A stretch of 64,000 nt of DNA from assembly GCA_017795005.1 (NCBI GenBank), contig CP051242.1:558001-622000 (forward strand), given 5' to 3'. A program made the translations under genes and the position numbers. Positions 1 to 9,372 of the stretch are shown piece after piece (the stretch's first letter is position 1; each line of letters opens with the position of its first letter). The stretch comes from Balneolaceae bacterium. GTDB lineage: Bacteria > Bacteroidota > Rhodothermia > Balneolales > Balneolaceae. The notes beneath the pieces are model-generated. The model was not told the origin of the DNA. It was given only the letters and a program-made list of their open reading frames with translations, and ran no database searches.

Positions 1-755
1 AATGCATTTCCTAACCTCAGATAAATACCTGCTGTAGTATCATTGTAAACGAGTTGCTTTTTGGCAACATCCGCAGCTTTATCAAATTCGCCTTCATTAA
101 AATGAAAGTTATACAACTGATAATAGGGTGCCATTAATGTTGGGTATTTTTCAATTGCCTCAGTGTAGTTGAATTTGGCGGCGTCTACCTCATCATAGTA
201 GGTGAAAATGCGTCCCCATGCGATATATCCCGCCTCTTTATCCAGTTCCATAATTGCCTGAGCCTGATTCTCTGCTTTGTCACGACCACCACCCATAAAA
301 CCGGGAGCTTGAAGATAAAACTCCATCACACTTTCACGGGCTTCTACATTAGTGGGGTCCAGTTCCACAGATTTTTCATAATTCTTTCTCGAGTCTCGCG
401 CATAAAAAGCCTGTTTTAGTTTTCCTGCATTTTGGGCACTTCTCCCATAAGAATGTCCCAGCCACATATGATATTTAGAAGTTCCGGGTTGATAATCCGC
501 AGCCTTTTCAAACCAGTCTACTGCTTTACCAAATTCATCTTTATCAAAATAAATTCTACCCATGTAGAAATTTGCTTCGGGGTGTTTTTTGTTTGATTTG
601 ATGAAATCTTCAAAGTAGGATTTTGCTGCATCGGCGTTTCCTTCTTCAAATAAAGTGATGCCTTCATCAATGGAAGATTGGGCGTAAACAATGGAGGAGA
701 ACAGAAGTCCTAAAGAAATGCCAAGTAATGGGAGATACGTTTTTTGCTGAAACAT
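1..755 (-). CDS. TPR-repeat periplasmic protein, truncated by the window edge
   Basis: The frame is open from an ATG at 755 to the left edge, so about 251 residues are visible and the C-terminus lies outside the window. The N-terminus is a signal peptide (hydrophobic run ending near VYAQSS), so the protein is probably periplasmic. The rest reads as tetratricopeptide repeats: E-G-N-A-D-A-A-K-S-Y-F, F-Y-M-G-R-I-Y-F, the helix pair around Y-E-K-S-V-E-L-D-P, and a last visible F-N-E-G-E-F-D-K-A. TPRs are protein-interaction scaffolds; no catalytic motif is visible and no specific job can be assigned. Confidence 0.8.
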   Translation of the reverse strand, partial: MFQQKTYLPLLGISLGLLFSSIVYAQSSIDEGITLFEEGNADAAKSYFEDFIKSNKKHPEANFYMGRIYFDKDEFGKAVDWFEKAADYQPGTSKYHMWLGHSYGRSAQNAGKLKQAFYARDSRKNYEKSVELDPTNVEARESVMEFYLQAPGFMGGGRDKAENQAQAIMELDKEAGYIAWGRIFTYYDEVDAAKFNYTEAIEKYPTLMAPYYQLYNFHFNEGEFDKAADVAKKQLVYNDTTAGIYLRLGNA

Positions 756-778
756 GATACCAGTGTTAAAGTTTGGGC

Positions 779-907
779 TCAGTTACGATCGTTCTGGTCT
801 TCGGTTTCATCCTCTTCATTTTTTAATAGAAACCTCCCAACAAGCCGAACTCCAAGTCGTGCAAACAGGATAATCGCAATTACGGTGATAATGTCGAAGG
901 TGTTCAT
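779..907 (-). CDS. small single-span membrane protein, 42 aa
   Basis: ATG at 907 to TGA at 779. It has a hydrophobic N-terminal segment (residues about 5-16, I-I-T-V-I-A-I-I-L-F), an arginine-rich stretch, then an acidic tail (EEDETEDQND). It sits 3 nt after the stop of the VOC-family gene and 23 nt before the start of the TPR gene, all on the minus strand, so it fits inside one transcription unit. I do not recognise the family; the support is position, the membrane-plus-charged-tail pattern and normal codon use. Confidence 0.5.
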   Translation of the reverse strand: MNTFDIITVIAIILFARLGVRLVGRFLLKNEEDETEDQNDRN

Positions 908-910
908 TAA

Positions 911-1297
911 TTAGTTATCCGAATGCAGTGCTACCCGGTTCCCTTCGGTGTCTTCAAACACCGCCATGAACCCTCTTCCGGGACCAATTCCTCGTTTGGA
1001 AATAGATACGCTGCCCCCAGCTTTTTCAATTCTATCCTCTATAATCTGCAGGTCTGGATTGGCATTAAAGTGGAGAAGAGGTCCGTGAGTACTACTTGGT
1101 TTATAATATTCTGCATTCCAGACTAAAGCTCCACCAACCACAGACTGTCCTCCGGGAAAAACAGCCATCTTAAAATTATCACCGAGTACCATTAGCTGGA
1201 GTTCAATATCAAAAATGCTCTCATAGAAAGTTTTGGCACGATCCATATCAGAAACGGGAAGTTCGAACCAGCTGATTACGTGTTTAGATTCACTCAT
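911..1297 (-). CDS. VOC (glyoxalase/bleomycin-resistance) superfamily protein
   Basis: 128 residues, the usual size of a single-chain vicinal-oxygen-chelate protein with two beta-alpha-beta-beta-beta modules. It opens with W-F-E-L-P-V-S-D-M-D-R-A-K-T-F-Y, the typical first module, and ends with M-A-V-F-E-D-T-E-G-N-R-V-A-L-H-S, the typical end of the second. Such proteins bind a metal and act on small molecules (lyases, dioxygenases, drug binding); the substrate cannot be read here. A GGAG-like sequence lies just upstream of the ATG at 1297. It is followed at once by a small membrane gene. The neighbouring hut genes are probably unrelated. Confidence 0.8.
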   Translation of the reverse strand: MSESKHVISWFELPVSDMDRAKTFYESIFDIELQLMVLGDNFKMAVFPGGQSVVGGALVWNAEYYKPSSTHGPLLHFNANPDLQIIEDRIEKAGGSVSISKRGIGPGRGFMAVFEDTEGNRVALHSDN

Positions 1298-1334
1298 AAA
1301 ACTCCTCCTTTATATTAATAGTAACTGAATGACA

Positions 1335-2216
1335 TCAGTTTAGCAAAGCCGTAATTCGATCAAGTACAGGATTCCGGTTATCCGTTTTCCAGACAGCAGA
1401 GAGGGTTGTCCGCTGAGGGATTTTGTTTAGGTCGATAAACTTTATATCCAGATTAAAGCCTCTTTTTAAAGAGCTGGGTACAATTCCTATTCCTAATTCA
1501 TTTTCAACTAACCGGAAGATAGTACTGGAATGAACAGACTCATGAGCAACTTTCGGAGTAAATCCATAATCTTCAAAAATACTCATGATTTTTTCGTAGT
1601 AACCATGACTGTACTGACTTGAAAATAAAATGAAGGATTCGTTTTCGAGATCTTTAACTGTTTTAAAGTTTTTCTGATCCAGTGGGTGATTTGACGGAAG
1701 GACCAAACAAAAGCTCTCTTCATATACATCTTTTTTATAGAGTCCTTCTGGAAGTCTCATCGTTCGGATAAAGCCGATATCCAGTTCATCTTTTTTAATC
1801 CGATCAATTTGATCCTGGTTAGGAAGCTCAGTTAATACGGTATGTATATCAGGAGACTGATCATGAATTTGGCGTAATAATCCTGGTATAATCGATTGCA
1901 TAGCTGACCCAACAAAGCCGATTCGAAGTTGTCCTTTATCTCCCGAAGAAAGATGTCGAATATTTTGCCTGACAAAATCAAGATGATTAAATATGAATTG
2001 AGCTTCATCTTTCAAGTACTCTCCTGTTCTCGTGAGCTTAACATTTCGTTTATCCCGGATTAAAAGTGGCGTTCCTAAATAATCTTCCAACTGTTTAATC
2101 TGCCTGCTTAAAGCCGGCTGGGTTATAAATAATTTTTCCGCAGACTTACTGAAGTGAAGCTCATCTGCAACTGTTAAGAAATACCGTAGATGTCGTAGCT
2201 CAATATTATTACTCAT
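1335..2216 (-). CDS. LysR-family transcriptional regulator, likely controlling the hut operon
   Basis: 293 residues, standard LysR length. The N-terminal winged helix-turn-helix (about residues 5-65) has the family pattern: L-R-Y-F-L-T-V-A, F-S-K-S-A-E-K-L, Q-P-A-L-S-R-Q-I-K-Q-L-E and L-I-R-D-K-R-N. The periplasmic-binding-protein-like effector domain fills residues about 90-293. It is divergent from hutH with only 69 nt between the genes, the classic arrangement for a LysR regulator that controls its neighbour. Inferred role: sensing urocanate or another histidine intermediate. Many other bacteria use a GntR-type HutC or the antiterminator HutP here, so a LysR regulator is a variation. Confidence 0.9.
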   Translation of the reverse strand: MSNNIELRHLRYFLTVADELHFSKSAEKLFITQPALSRQIKQLEDYLGTPLLIRDKRNVKLTRTGEYLKDEAQFIFNHLDFVRQNIRHLSSGDKGQLRIGFVGSAMQSIIPGLLRQIHDQSPDIHTVLTELPNQDQIDRIKKDELDIGFIRTMRLPEGLYKKDVYEESFCLVLPSNHPLDQKNFKTVKDLENESFILFSSQYSHGYYEKIMSIFEDYGFTPKVAHESVHSSTIFRLVENELGIGIVPSSLKRGFNLDIKFIDLNKIPQRTTLSAVWKTDNRNPVLDRITALLN

Positions 2217-2230
2217 GATTATTAATATAT

Positions 2231-2261
2231 ACTTATTAAGTATTTCAAAACATTAATAAGT
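2231..2261. promoter_or_regulatory. inverted repeat between LysR gene and hutH, candidate operator
   Basis: Two perfect 9-nt inverted arms, ACTTATTAA (2231-2239) and TTAATAAGT (2253-2261), are separated by 13 nt. They lie in the 69-nt divergent region, 14 nt from the LysR start and 24 nt from the hutH GTG. LysR proteins typically bind dyad sites (T-N11-A type) in such positions, so this is a plausible shared operator. It is AT-rich, so chance cannot be excluded. Confidence 0.45.
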
Positions 2262-2285
2262 GATACTACTTTCTCTTAAAAAAAG

Positions 2286-3857
2286 GTGAAAAAATCATTC
2301 GAATTCGGGACAGACACACTTACTATTCAAAGTCTGGTAGATATTTGTCATGGTACTCTAACTGTTTTATTTGATAAAGAAGCGAGAGAGAAAGTCAGAA
2401 AAAGTTCCGGCTACGTTGAAAAAATCATCGAAAGCGGGGATGTAGTTTACGGAGTAAACACCGGATTTGGCCCTCTGTGTAATACCATCATTTCAAAAGA
2501 AAACACAGCGAAGCTCCAGGATAATATTCTAAGAAGTCATAGCGTGGGAGTTGGAAAACCTATTGCTAAAGAAATTGCTAAAGCGATGATGGTTCTTAAA
2601 GTCCACAATTTAAGTATGGGGTTTTCAGGGATTCAGGAGTCAACTCTGGACAGGATTATCTTTTTCATTCAGAATGATATAATTCCCATAGTTCCTGAAC
2701 AGGGATCGGTTGGGGCATCGGGAGATTTAGCTCCTTTAGCACATCTTTTTATACCATTAATTGGGTTGGGAGAAGTTGAGTATAAAGGCAAGAGAAGAAA
2801 TACAGCTTCGGTGTATTCAGAACTTGGTTTAGAGCCTCTTCAATTGAAAGCCAAAGAAGGTTTAGCGCTGATTAATGGTACCCAATTTATTGCAGCGCAT
2901 GCAGCATGGGCAGTATATCGGTTACATCATGCATTAAACACAGCGGATATTATTGGGGCGATGAGTCTTGAAGGGGTACTTGGAAGTGTAAGTCCATTTG
3001 TGGAACCCCTGCATAATATTCGACCTTTTGAGGGATCAAAATACGTAGCTCACAGACTAAGAAAATTATTGAGCGATTCAGAAATGGTTCAGTCTCATGC
3101 AAATTGCGGAAGAGTTCAGGACCCTTATTCGATTCGGTGTATCCCTCAGGTTCATGGTTCGTCCAGAAATGCATGGTTGCACGTAAAGCAACTGGTGGAA
3201 GTAGAAATAAACTCGGTTACCGATAACCCAATTATTCTATCCGATAAAGAAACTATAAGTGGTGGAAATTTTCATGGTCAACCGCTGGCACTGGCCTGTG
3301 ATTATTTGACTTTAGCAGCTCACGAGATTGGAAATATATCTGACCGAAGAATTTATTTGCTACTTGAAGGAGGTCATGAAGGACTTCCGAAACTGCTAAT
3401 GGATGAAATAGGTCTTAATTCCGGATTTATGATTCCGCAATACACCTCAGCCGCACTGGTTAGTGAAAATAAAGCGTTGTGCTTCCCCGCTTCTGCTGAT
3501 AGTATTCCAACATCTTTGGGACAAGAAGATCATGTAAGTATGGGATCTATCAGTTCCAGAAAATTGAATCAGGTGATCGGTAATCTTGAACAAATTCTGG
3601 CTATTGAATTAGTAACTGCTGCGCAGGCATTTGATTTCCGAAGACCTATGAAATCCGGAATAATCCTGGAAGCCTGCCACGAGCTTATTCGAAAAAATAT
3701 CGATCATGCCGACAATGATCGTGTATTTGCGGAGGACATCGCAAAAGCTCATGATTTAATAAAAGATTATAAGCTCACTAAACTGGCAGCTGAAATAGCA
3801 AGTGAAAACGATATTGATTTAAACGGTACATATGATGAACTATTCAGACTTTCTTAA
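2286..3857 (+). CDS. hutH: histidine ammonia-lyase
   Basis: Deaminates L-histidine to urocanate, the first step of histidine degradation, in the cytoplasm. The 523 residues are slightly longer than the usual ~510. The Ala-Ser-Gly triplet that cyclises to the MIO cofactor is at residues 144-146 ([12 protein letters not shown]). The conserved Y-G-V-N-T-G-F-G (55-62) and S-V-T-D-N-P-I segments are present. The start is a GTG at 2286, forced because an in-frame stop lies at 2277-2279 and the next Met is at residue 101; no good Shine-Dalgarno is visible. Tyrosine or phenylalanine ammonia-lyases share the fold, but the hutU-hutI-hutG context settles the substrate. The last 26 nt overlap hutU. Confidence 0.97.
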   Translation: MKKSFEFGTDTLTIQSLVDICHGTLTVLFDKEAREKVRKSSGYVEKIIESGDVVYGVNTGFGPLCNTIISKENTAKLQDNILRSHSVGVGKPIAKEIAKAMMVLKVHNLSMGFSGIQESTLDRIIFFIQNDIIPIVPEQGSVGASGDLAPLAHLFIPLIGLGEVEYKGKRRNTASVYSELGLEPLQLKAKEGLALINGTQFIAAHAAWAVYRLHHALNTADIIGAMSLEGVLGSVSPFVEPLHNIRPFEGSKYVAHRLRKLLSDSEMVQSHANCGRVQDPYSIRCIPQVHGSSRNAWLHVKQLVEVEINSVTDNPIILSDKETISGGNFHGQPLALACDYLTLAAHEIGNISDRRIYLLLEGGHEGLPKLLMDEIGLNSGFMIPQYTSAALVSENKALCFPASADSIPTSLGQEDHVSMGSISSRKLNQVIGNLEQILAIELVTAAQAFDFRRPMKSGIILEACHELIRKNIDHADNDRVFAEDIAKAHDLIKDYKLTKLAAEIASENDIDLNGTYDELFRLS

Positions 3858-5505
3858 AACCTACGCCTCACATCCCAATTACAAAGCCCCAACCGGTTCT
3901 GTGTTAAATACCAGGAACTGGCAAACAGAAGCACCTCTCAGAATGCTGCTGAATAATCTGGATCAGGATGTAGCGGAAAATCCGGATGAGTTTATTGTAT
4001 ATGGTGGTAATGGTCAGGCGGTTAGAAACAGGGAAGCACTAGAGAAGATCATTAAAACCTTGATGGACCTGGATGAAGATCACAGTATGTTAATTCAATC
4101 AGGAAAGCCCGTTGGAATTGTCCGAACACATCCCGAAGCTCCACGTGTGTTAATTGCGAATAGCAACCTTGTGCCTGAATGGGCTAACTGGCATCATTTT
4201 AACGACCTCAAAGAAAAAGGGTTGATGATGTATGGTCAGATGACTGCGGGATCATGGATATACATTGGAACTCAGGGAATTCTACAGGGAACATATGAGA
4301 CTTTTGTAGCATGTGGGGAAAAGCATTTTGGTGGTGACCTGAGAGGGAAGCTTTTGGTTACGGGTGGAATTGGAGGAATGGGCGGAGCTCAGCCACTTGC
4401 AGCAACTATGGCAGGGGCGACTTTTCTGGGAGTAGATGTTGATCCTGAACGCATCAAAAAAAGAATTAAAACCCGCTACATTGATAAAATGACTCATTCT
4501 TATGAAGAAGCCATTCAATGGGTGATGGAAGCAAAGGAGTGGAAAGAAAACCTTTCGGTTGGACTAGTAGGGGATGTTGGAGATGTATTAGAAAAACTGA
4601 TCGAAGATGGAATAACTCCGGATATATTGACTGATCAAACTTCTGCTCATGATCCATTAAACGGCTATGTTCCTCATGGAATAACCTTTAAAGAGGCACT
4701 TGAACTCAGGGAACTAAATCCAAAAGAGTATGAGAAAAGATCTATTCATAGTATGGCGCGGCATGTAAAGCATATGCTTACGCTTAAAGAGCGTGGGGCA
4801 GTTACCTTTGATTATGGAAATAATCTTCGGGCATATGCCCAGCAAGGTGGGGTTGAAAATGCCTTCGACTTTCCTGGTTTTGTTCCTGCATATATCCGGC
4901 CATTATTCTGTGAAGGAAAAGGTCCGTTTAGATGGGCTGCTTTATCCGGAGATCCCGAGGATATTTATACGACCGATCGGGCATTAATGGAAGCATTTCC
5001 TGAAAACAAACATATGATTAACTGGCTAAAGGAGGCGAAAGAAAAGGTAGCTTTTCAAGGGTTACCTTGTCGTATTTGTTGGTTAGGGATGGGAGAAAGG
5101 GAAAAAGCCGGGCTGATATTCAATGATTTGGTGAGGACCGGAAAAGTAAAGGCCCCAATTGTCATTGGAAGAGATCACCTTGATTGTGGTTCAGTGGCAT
5201 CTCCGAACAGAGAAACAGAAGGAATGAAAGACGGCACCGATGCTGTAAGTGACTGGCCGCTGCTGAACCTTGTTTCAAATACATCTGGCGGAGCAACCTG
5301 GGTGAGCTTCCATCACGGGGGCGGAGTAGGAATGGGATTCAGTCAGCACGCCGGTATGGTTGTACTCGCTGATGGAACTGATCGTGCAGAACGATGTCTG
5401 AAAAGAGTGCTTCACAATGATCCTGCAATGGGTATTTTCAGACATCATGATGCCGGGTATGATTTAGCAACAGAAGTAGGAAATGAACATCAATTGATAA
5501 TTTAG
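3832..5505 (+). CDS. hutU: urocanate hydratase (urocanase)
   Basis: Converts urocanate to 4-imidazolone-5-propionate using tightly bound NAD+. At 557 residues it is full length. The NAD-binding glycine-rich stretch [12 protein letters not shown] lies near residue 180, and [12 protein letters not shown] near 265. The catalytic cysteine lies in [14 protein letters not shown] near residue 412, followed by [10 protein letters not shown]. Two adjacent ATGs (3832 and 3835) could serve as start; both overlap the end of hutH, which implies translational coupling. A two-hairpin repeat separates it from hutI. Confidence 0.97.
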   Translation: MMNYSDFLKTYASHPNYKAPTGSVLNTRNWQTEAPLRMLLNNLDQDVAENPDEFIVYGGNGQAVRNREALEKIIKTLMDLDEDHSMLIQSGKPVGIVRTHPEAPRVLIANSNLVPEWANWHHFNDLKEKGLMMYGQMTAGSWIYIGTQGILQGTYETFVACGEKHFGGDLRGKLLVTGGIGGMGGAQPLAATMAGATFLGVDVDPERIKKRIKTRYIDKMTHSYEEAIQWVMEAKEWKENLSVGLVGDVGDVLEKLIEDGITPDILTDQTSAHDPLNGYVPHGITFKEALELRELNPKEYEKRSIHSMARHVKHMLTLKERGAVTFDYGNNLRAYAQQGGVENAFDFPGFVPAYIRPLFCEGKGPFRWAALSGDPEDIYTTDRALMEAFPENKHMINWLKEAKEKVAFQGLPCRICWLGMGEREKAGLIFNDLVRTGKVKAPIVIGRDHLDCGSVASPNRETEGMKDGTDAVSDWPLLNLVSNTSGGATWVSFHHGGGVGMGFSQHAGMVVLADGTDRAERCLKRVLHNDPAMGIFRHHDAGYDLATEVGNEHQLII

Positions 5506-5613
5506 ACCTCCTCTGTCTCCTCCTTTAATAAGGAGGAGAACTTAGGATTTAGCTCGGATGCTGGTTTTGGAGTTTCCCTCTCCTTGAGAAGGAGAGGGAA
5601 CAAGGGAGAGGTC
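5505..5613. repeat. two-hairpin dispersed-repeat-like element inside the hut operon
   Basis: Between hutU and hutI lie two strong palindromes. The first has arms CTCCTCCTT/AAGGAGGAG with loop TAAT (5517-5538). The second has arms TTCCCTCTCCTT/AAGGAGAGGGAA with loop GAG (5574-5600). The outer ends are inverted too (GACCTC at 5505-5510, GAGGTC at 5608-5613), giving a MITE-like unit of about 109 nt. There is no T-run after either hairpin, so it is not a standard terminator. It may affect mRNA processing or stability between hutHU and hutIG. Being a dispersed family is inference; no second copy is in this window. Confidence 0.65.
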
Positions 5614-5639
5614 GGAAAGGGAATAGTTAACAGATAATC

Positions 5640-6878
5640 ATGAAAACCAAAACTCTATACGGCCCTTTTAAGGAACTCATCACCATGGAGGGACTTCCTT
5701 TACATGGTCCTCTAAAAGATGAGGATTTAACTGTTTTCAAAAACCAGGGAATTCTGGTTGAGGAAGGAAGAGTATCAGAAATTGATTCTTATAATCTGCT
5801 TTTACAAAATCATTCTAAAGCCGAATTGAGGCTTTCAGGGAATGAGGAATTAGTTGTTTTGCCTGCTTTTGTAGACTGTCACACGCATATTTGTTGGGGA
5901 GGAAAGCGTATCAATGATTATGCGCTTCGGGTTGCAGGAAAGACTTATCTGGAAATTGCAGCTTCAGGGGGAGGAATTTCAGATACAGTAAACCAAACAC
6001 GTTCAACTTCACAAAAAGAACTTGTCGAATTAATTCTGAAAAGAGTTAAGGCTCATATCAGAAGGGGAATTACCACCATCGAGATAAAATCCGGATATGG
6101 ATTGAATCTGGATGATGAGCTGAAAATGCTTAAGGCTATCAAAGATGCTAACGAGAAAACTTCTGCTACATTGATTCCCACTTTTTTAGGAGCTCATATT
6201 AAACCAAAAGATTTTGATGGAACCCATTCTGATTATCTGGATTTTTTGATTGAAAACGTGGTACCTGAGATTAAAAAACACGGACTTGCAAAACGTGCAG
6301 ATATTTTTGTGGAAGAAGGAGCATTCGGAATTGAAGAATCACGAGAGTACGTCGGGAAACTAAAACAGCTTGGTTTTGAAATCACCATGCATGTGGATCA
6401 GTTTCATTCCGGTGGATCAAAAGTGGCGATAGAGGAAGGATGTGTATCGGCTGACCATCTGGAATATACCGATGATGAATCCTGCACTTTATTCAATAAC
6501 TCTGATACCGTTGCGGTAGCACTGCCCGGAGCTTCTCTGGGCTTGGGTATGCAATATACACCAGCCCGAAAACTACTTGAGGCCGGAGCTTGTTTAGCTA
6601 TTGCCACGGATTGGAATCCGGGTTCGGCTCCAATGGGAGACTTAATAACTCAAGCATCGATTTTAGGAGCTTCAGAAAAACTTACCATTGTTGAGACCTT
6701 AGCTGCAATCACTTTTAGAGCTGCACATGCTTTAAGAGTAGATGCTGGAATATTAAAAATTGGAGATCAGGCAAAGTTCACAGTCTTTGAGACCAATGAC
6801 ATCAGAGATATCTTCTATCAACAAGGTCAGCTAAAACCATGCATGACAGTAATAGGAGAACAATGCTTTGAGTATTAA
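5640..6878 (+). CDS. hutI: imidazolonepropionase
   Basis: Hydrolyses 4-imidazolone-5-propionate to N-formimidoyl-L-glutamate, the third step of histidine degradation. 412 residues, family size, amidohydrolase TIM barrel. The metal-binding H-T-H motif is at residues 81-83 (D-C-H-T-H-I), followed by Y-L-E-I-A-A-S-G-G-G-I, K-S-G-Y-G-L, the metal or catalytic H-V-D-Q-F-H near 250, and T-D-W-N-P-G-S near 323 carrying the metal-ligand Asp. It overlaps the hutG start by 11 nt. Confidence 0.97.
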   Translation: MKTKTLYGPFKELITMEGLPLHGPLKDEDLTVFKNQGILVEEGRVSEIDSYNLLLQNHSKAELRLSGNEELVVLPAFVDCHTHICWGGKRINDYALRVAGKTYLEIAASGGGISDTVNQTRSTSQKELVELILKRVKAHIRRGITTIEIKSGYGLNLDDELKMLKAIKDANEKTSATLIPTFLGAHIKPKDFDGTHSDYLDFLIENVVPEIKKHGLAKRADIFVEEGAFGIEESREYVGKLKQLGFEITMHVDQFHSGGSKVAIEEGCVSADHLEYTDDESCTLFNNSDTVAVALPGASLGLGMQYTPARKLLEAGACLAIATDWNPGSAPMGDLITQASILGASEKLTIVETLAAITFRAAHALRVDAGILKIGDQAKFTVFETNDIRDIFYQQGQLKPCMTVIGEQCFEY

Positions 6879-7848
6879 TTCTGATAACTATATCGCTCCG
6901 GAAAAATCTTTATGGAAAGGAAGAGTCGATTCAGAAACGGATCGAAATCAGTTTCGATATCATCAGGTGGTAGAGTGTGTAGATCTGAACTCTGAAATCC
7001 CGAAAGATAAAATCACTTTGCTTGGTTTTGCTAGTGACGAAGGTGTAAAGCGAAACGGCGGAAGAACAGGTGCAGCCAAGGGGCCGGATTATCTCCGATC
7101 TTCTATGGGTTCTTTATGCTGGCATGGTGATGAAGGTTTTTGTGATGCTGGCAACATTGCTCCAACGGGGGATGATTTGGAAAGCTCACAGGATGAGTTA
7201 GGAAAAACAGTTCATGTTCTATTGAGTCAAGCTAACAAGCCTATCCTGATTGGGGGCGGACACGAAACCGCTTATGGTCACTATCTTGGGATTTCATCAT
7301 TTTTGAAAGAAACGAATCCAGATGCAAAGCTGGGTATTTTAAATATAGATGCACATTTCGATTTACGTCCGCATAATGGCAGTCCACATTCCGGATCTCC
7401 ATTTTTACAAGCACATGAGGATGCAGAAGAAATCGGTCTGGATTTAAAATACTTTGTGTATGGTATCAATCGGGATAACAACACGGTTTCGCTTTTTAGC
7501 AAAGCAAAAGAACTTGGTACAGAATTTTGCAAGAATATTGACATCATGAATTCTGAGAAGGATACTTTATCAAGAGTTGAACAATTCATTGATACAAGAA
7601 CTCATATTTATCTCACGATTTGTCTGGATGTGTTTAACGCATCAATTGCTCCCGGAGTAAGCGCCCTTGCCTGGAATGGGATTGACCTGAATCATGCACT
7701 AAACGTAATTGACCTAGTAAAGAAATCAGGGAAGATGGTATCTGTTGATATATGTGAATTGAACCCTGAGTTTGATCAATCTGAGCAAACGGCTAAAACG
7801 ACTGGCACCTTATTGAGTACATTGATTAGTACTTCACATTGCTTATAA
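6868..7848 (+). CDS. hutG: formimidoylglutamase (arginase/agmatinase family)
   Basis: Splits N-formimidoyl-L-glutamate into L-glutamate and formamide. 326 residues with the manganese-binding ureohydrolase motifs: G-G-G-H-E near residue 130, N-I-D-A-H-F-D near 160 and C-L-D-V-F-N near 252, the last leading into A-P-G-V-S-A. The start is a TTG at 6868 inside the end of hutI, preceded by AGGAG about nine bases upstream. The ATG at 6864 is out of frame and stops at once. HutG-type cleavage means formamide is released, rather than ammonia plus formylglutamate as in the HutF route. It ends 10 nt from the convergent DUF3738 gene with no terminator hairpin between. Confidence 0.95.
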   Translation: MSINSDNYIAPEKSLWKGRVDSETDRNQFRYHQVVECVDLNSEIPKDKITLLGFASDEGVKRNGGRTGAAKGPDYLRSSMGSLCWHGDEGFCDAGNIAPTGDDLESSQDELGKTVHVLLSQANKPILIGGGHETAYGHYLGISSFLKETNPDAKLGILNIDAHFDLRPHNGSPHSGSPFLQAHEDAEEIGLDLKYFVYGINRDNNTVSLFSKAKELGTEFCKNIDIMNSEKDTLSRVEQFIDTRTHIYLTICLDVFNASIAPGVSALAWNGIDLNHALNVIDLVKKSGKMVSVDICELNPEFDQSEQTAKTTGTLLSTLISTSHCL

Positions 7849-7857
7849 GCGGTTAAG

Positions 7858-8583
7858 TTAGTGTTTCGTTACTTCAACAACATTCACTTTTTTCTTTGTA
7901 GCGAATAGTTCAAGACCAAGCTGGTTTTTAAGTGAAGAATAAATAGACTCAGAGTTTTCAGAATCCCAGAAAAGTTGAAAATCGTACTGCCCTTCGAGGC
8001 CGGTCTCATCTATAATTACAATTCCTATCGCTTCTTGGAGTAATGTCAAAAAATTTCCATTCAGGCTCTGTTTAGCCCCAGCAATTATACCATCATCTGA
8101 GCTTAGTTTACTAAACTTCTCCACTGTAGGATATAGTTCTTTTGAAACACCATTTGGAGCTTTAAGTACTAAAACTTCGATTTCCTTTTCAATTAATTCA
8201 CCATAGATGCCATATTTTTCTTTGAAGGCAGATTGAAGCATAAGTTCTACAAGCTGTTCATTTCTTTTTGGCAATGTTGTTTCTACATCGTATCTCTTAT
8301 TTAACAATGAATCCGCTCCAAAAACTGCAAACGCACTTACATTATAGGCAATGGCAATTATTTGCTTCAGACTTACTCCAGCAGCATTAACCCCTCCGTT
8401 TATTTTAGACACCATCATAAAAGTGCCTTGAGCTTCAGAATCAGAAAGGTTTACTTTATAAAACGTATTGCTTTTAGTCTCGCTTTGATTGTGACTTGAT
8501 ATACCAATTTGTGCTTTTAAAGGTAGATTAATGCCTGAAATTGAAATAACTATTAACGCAATTAGGTGCTTTGTATTTATCAT
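7858..8583 (-). CDS. exported DUF3738 (TIGR03435-type) protein
   Basis: 241 residues with a signal peptide (hydrophobic core then L-P-L-K-A-Q-I). The pattern matches TIGR03435/DUF3738 proteins: an early I-A-I-A-Y-N-V-S segment, Y-D-V-E-T-T-L, L-M-L-Q-S-A-F-K-E-K-Y, and the diagnostic end I-D-E-T-G-L-E-G-Q-Y-D-F followed by S-S-L-K-N-Q-L-G-L-E-L. The molecular function of the domain is not established. It is the last gene of a tight minus-strand unit, 6 nt after the TlpA gene, which suggests a periplasmic redox connection (inference). Confidence 0.75.
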   Translation of the reverse strand: MINTKHLIALIVISISGINLPLKAQIGISSHNQSETKSNTFYKVNLSDSEAQGTFMMVSKINGGVNAAGVSLKQIIAIAYNVSAFAVFGADSLLNKRYDVETTLPKRNEQLVELMLQSAFKEKYGIYGELIEKEIEVLVLKAPNGVSKELYPTVEKFSKLSSDDGIIAGAKQSLNGNFLTLLQEAIGIVIIDETGLEGQYDFQLFWDSENSESIYSSLKNQLGLELFATKKKVNVVEVTKH

Positions 8584-8589
8584 TGGAAC

Positions 8590-9126
8590 TTATTTTGAGT
8601 TACTAATTTCTGAATCGAGATAAGTCTGAATTAAACCTGCAGTAAGTTCATTTGGCTTTAACTCCCTTAATATCTCTCCCTTTTTATTTATTATAATAGT
8701 TGTTGGATATTCATAAATAGAAAGCTGATCGATAAATGACTTATCCAAATCTAATCCAACCCAACCGTTTATAGGTTTACGTTTTAAAAAACGGTTTACT
8801 ATCACACTACCTTCGTAAGTGATTGATAAAAAGTTTACCCCCTTATCTTTGAACTTTACATACAGATCATTAAGGTGAGGTATATTTTTTATACATGGTG
8901 CACACCAAGTTGCCCAAAACTCGATAATGATAAGTTGACCAGTAAAATCATCCATAGACCGGATTGTATTCAGAGGTGCGTTTAACAATTCATCAATTAG
9001 AATTTGATCTATTATTTTACCTTCTAAACTTATGTTATCATTGGATGTTAAAGGCTGGCTGTATATTTCATTAGAAAAAAAAGATATAAACGGAAAAAAA
9101 GTGAAGACTAAGATTTTAAGATTCAT
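8590..9126 (-). CDS. TlpA-family thioredoxin-like protein, exported
   Basis: 178 residues with an N-terminal signal sequence, then one thioredoxin fold. The active site W-A-T-W-C-A-P-C has cysteines at residues 75 and 78. The cis-proline follows later in Y-E-Y-P-T-T. Such proteins reduce or exchange disulfides in the periplasm. Here it lies between a small membrane protein (8 nt upstream) and a DUF3738 protein (6 nt downstream), so all three are probably translated from one mRNA. The partner that supplies electrons is not in the window. Confidence 0.88.
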   Translation of the reverse strand: MNLKILVFTFFPFISFFSNEIYSQPLTSNDNISLEGKIIDQILIDELLNAPLNTIRSMDDFTGQLIIIEFWATWCAPCIKNIPHLNDLYVKFKDKGVNFLSITYEGSVIVNRFLKRKPINGWVGLDLDKSFIDQLSIYEYPTTIIINKKGEILRELKPNELTAGLIQTYLDSEISNSK

Positions 9127-9134
9127 AAGAATTT

Positions 9135-9335
9135 TCAGGCGCTGGTTTTTTTATCAATTGAACTTTGTACGATCAACGCTGAAATAACAATTGCTAAACC
9201 GAATCCTTTAAAAAAATCTTCGATATCGATCAGAGTTTCAAAAAAGTGGTTAGTAAGCAAAGTAAAGCTCATTAATAAAGTGCCTGTTAACAGTAGAAAA
9301 ATAGTTCGTTTATCAAGTCCATTTCTTTTTTTCAT
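9135..9335 (-). CDS. small membrane protein with two predicted spans, 66 aa
   Basis: Starts with a basic stretch (MKKRNGLDKR), then two hydrophobic helices (about residues 11-28 and 43-58) around an acidic loop (I-D-I-E-D-F-F), and a short basic tail. No family is recognised. It is the first gene of a close three-gene unit with a TlpA thioredoxin and a DUF3738 protein, so it may anchor or partner with them (inference). Confidence 0.6.
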   Translation of the reverse strand: MKKRNGLDKRTIFLLLTGTLLMSFTLLTNHFFETLIDIEDFFKGFGLAIVISALIVQSSIDKKTSA

Positions 9336-9372
9336 CTTTAATCATTTTAAGGTTTAATACCACCAGTCATAC

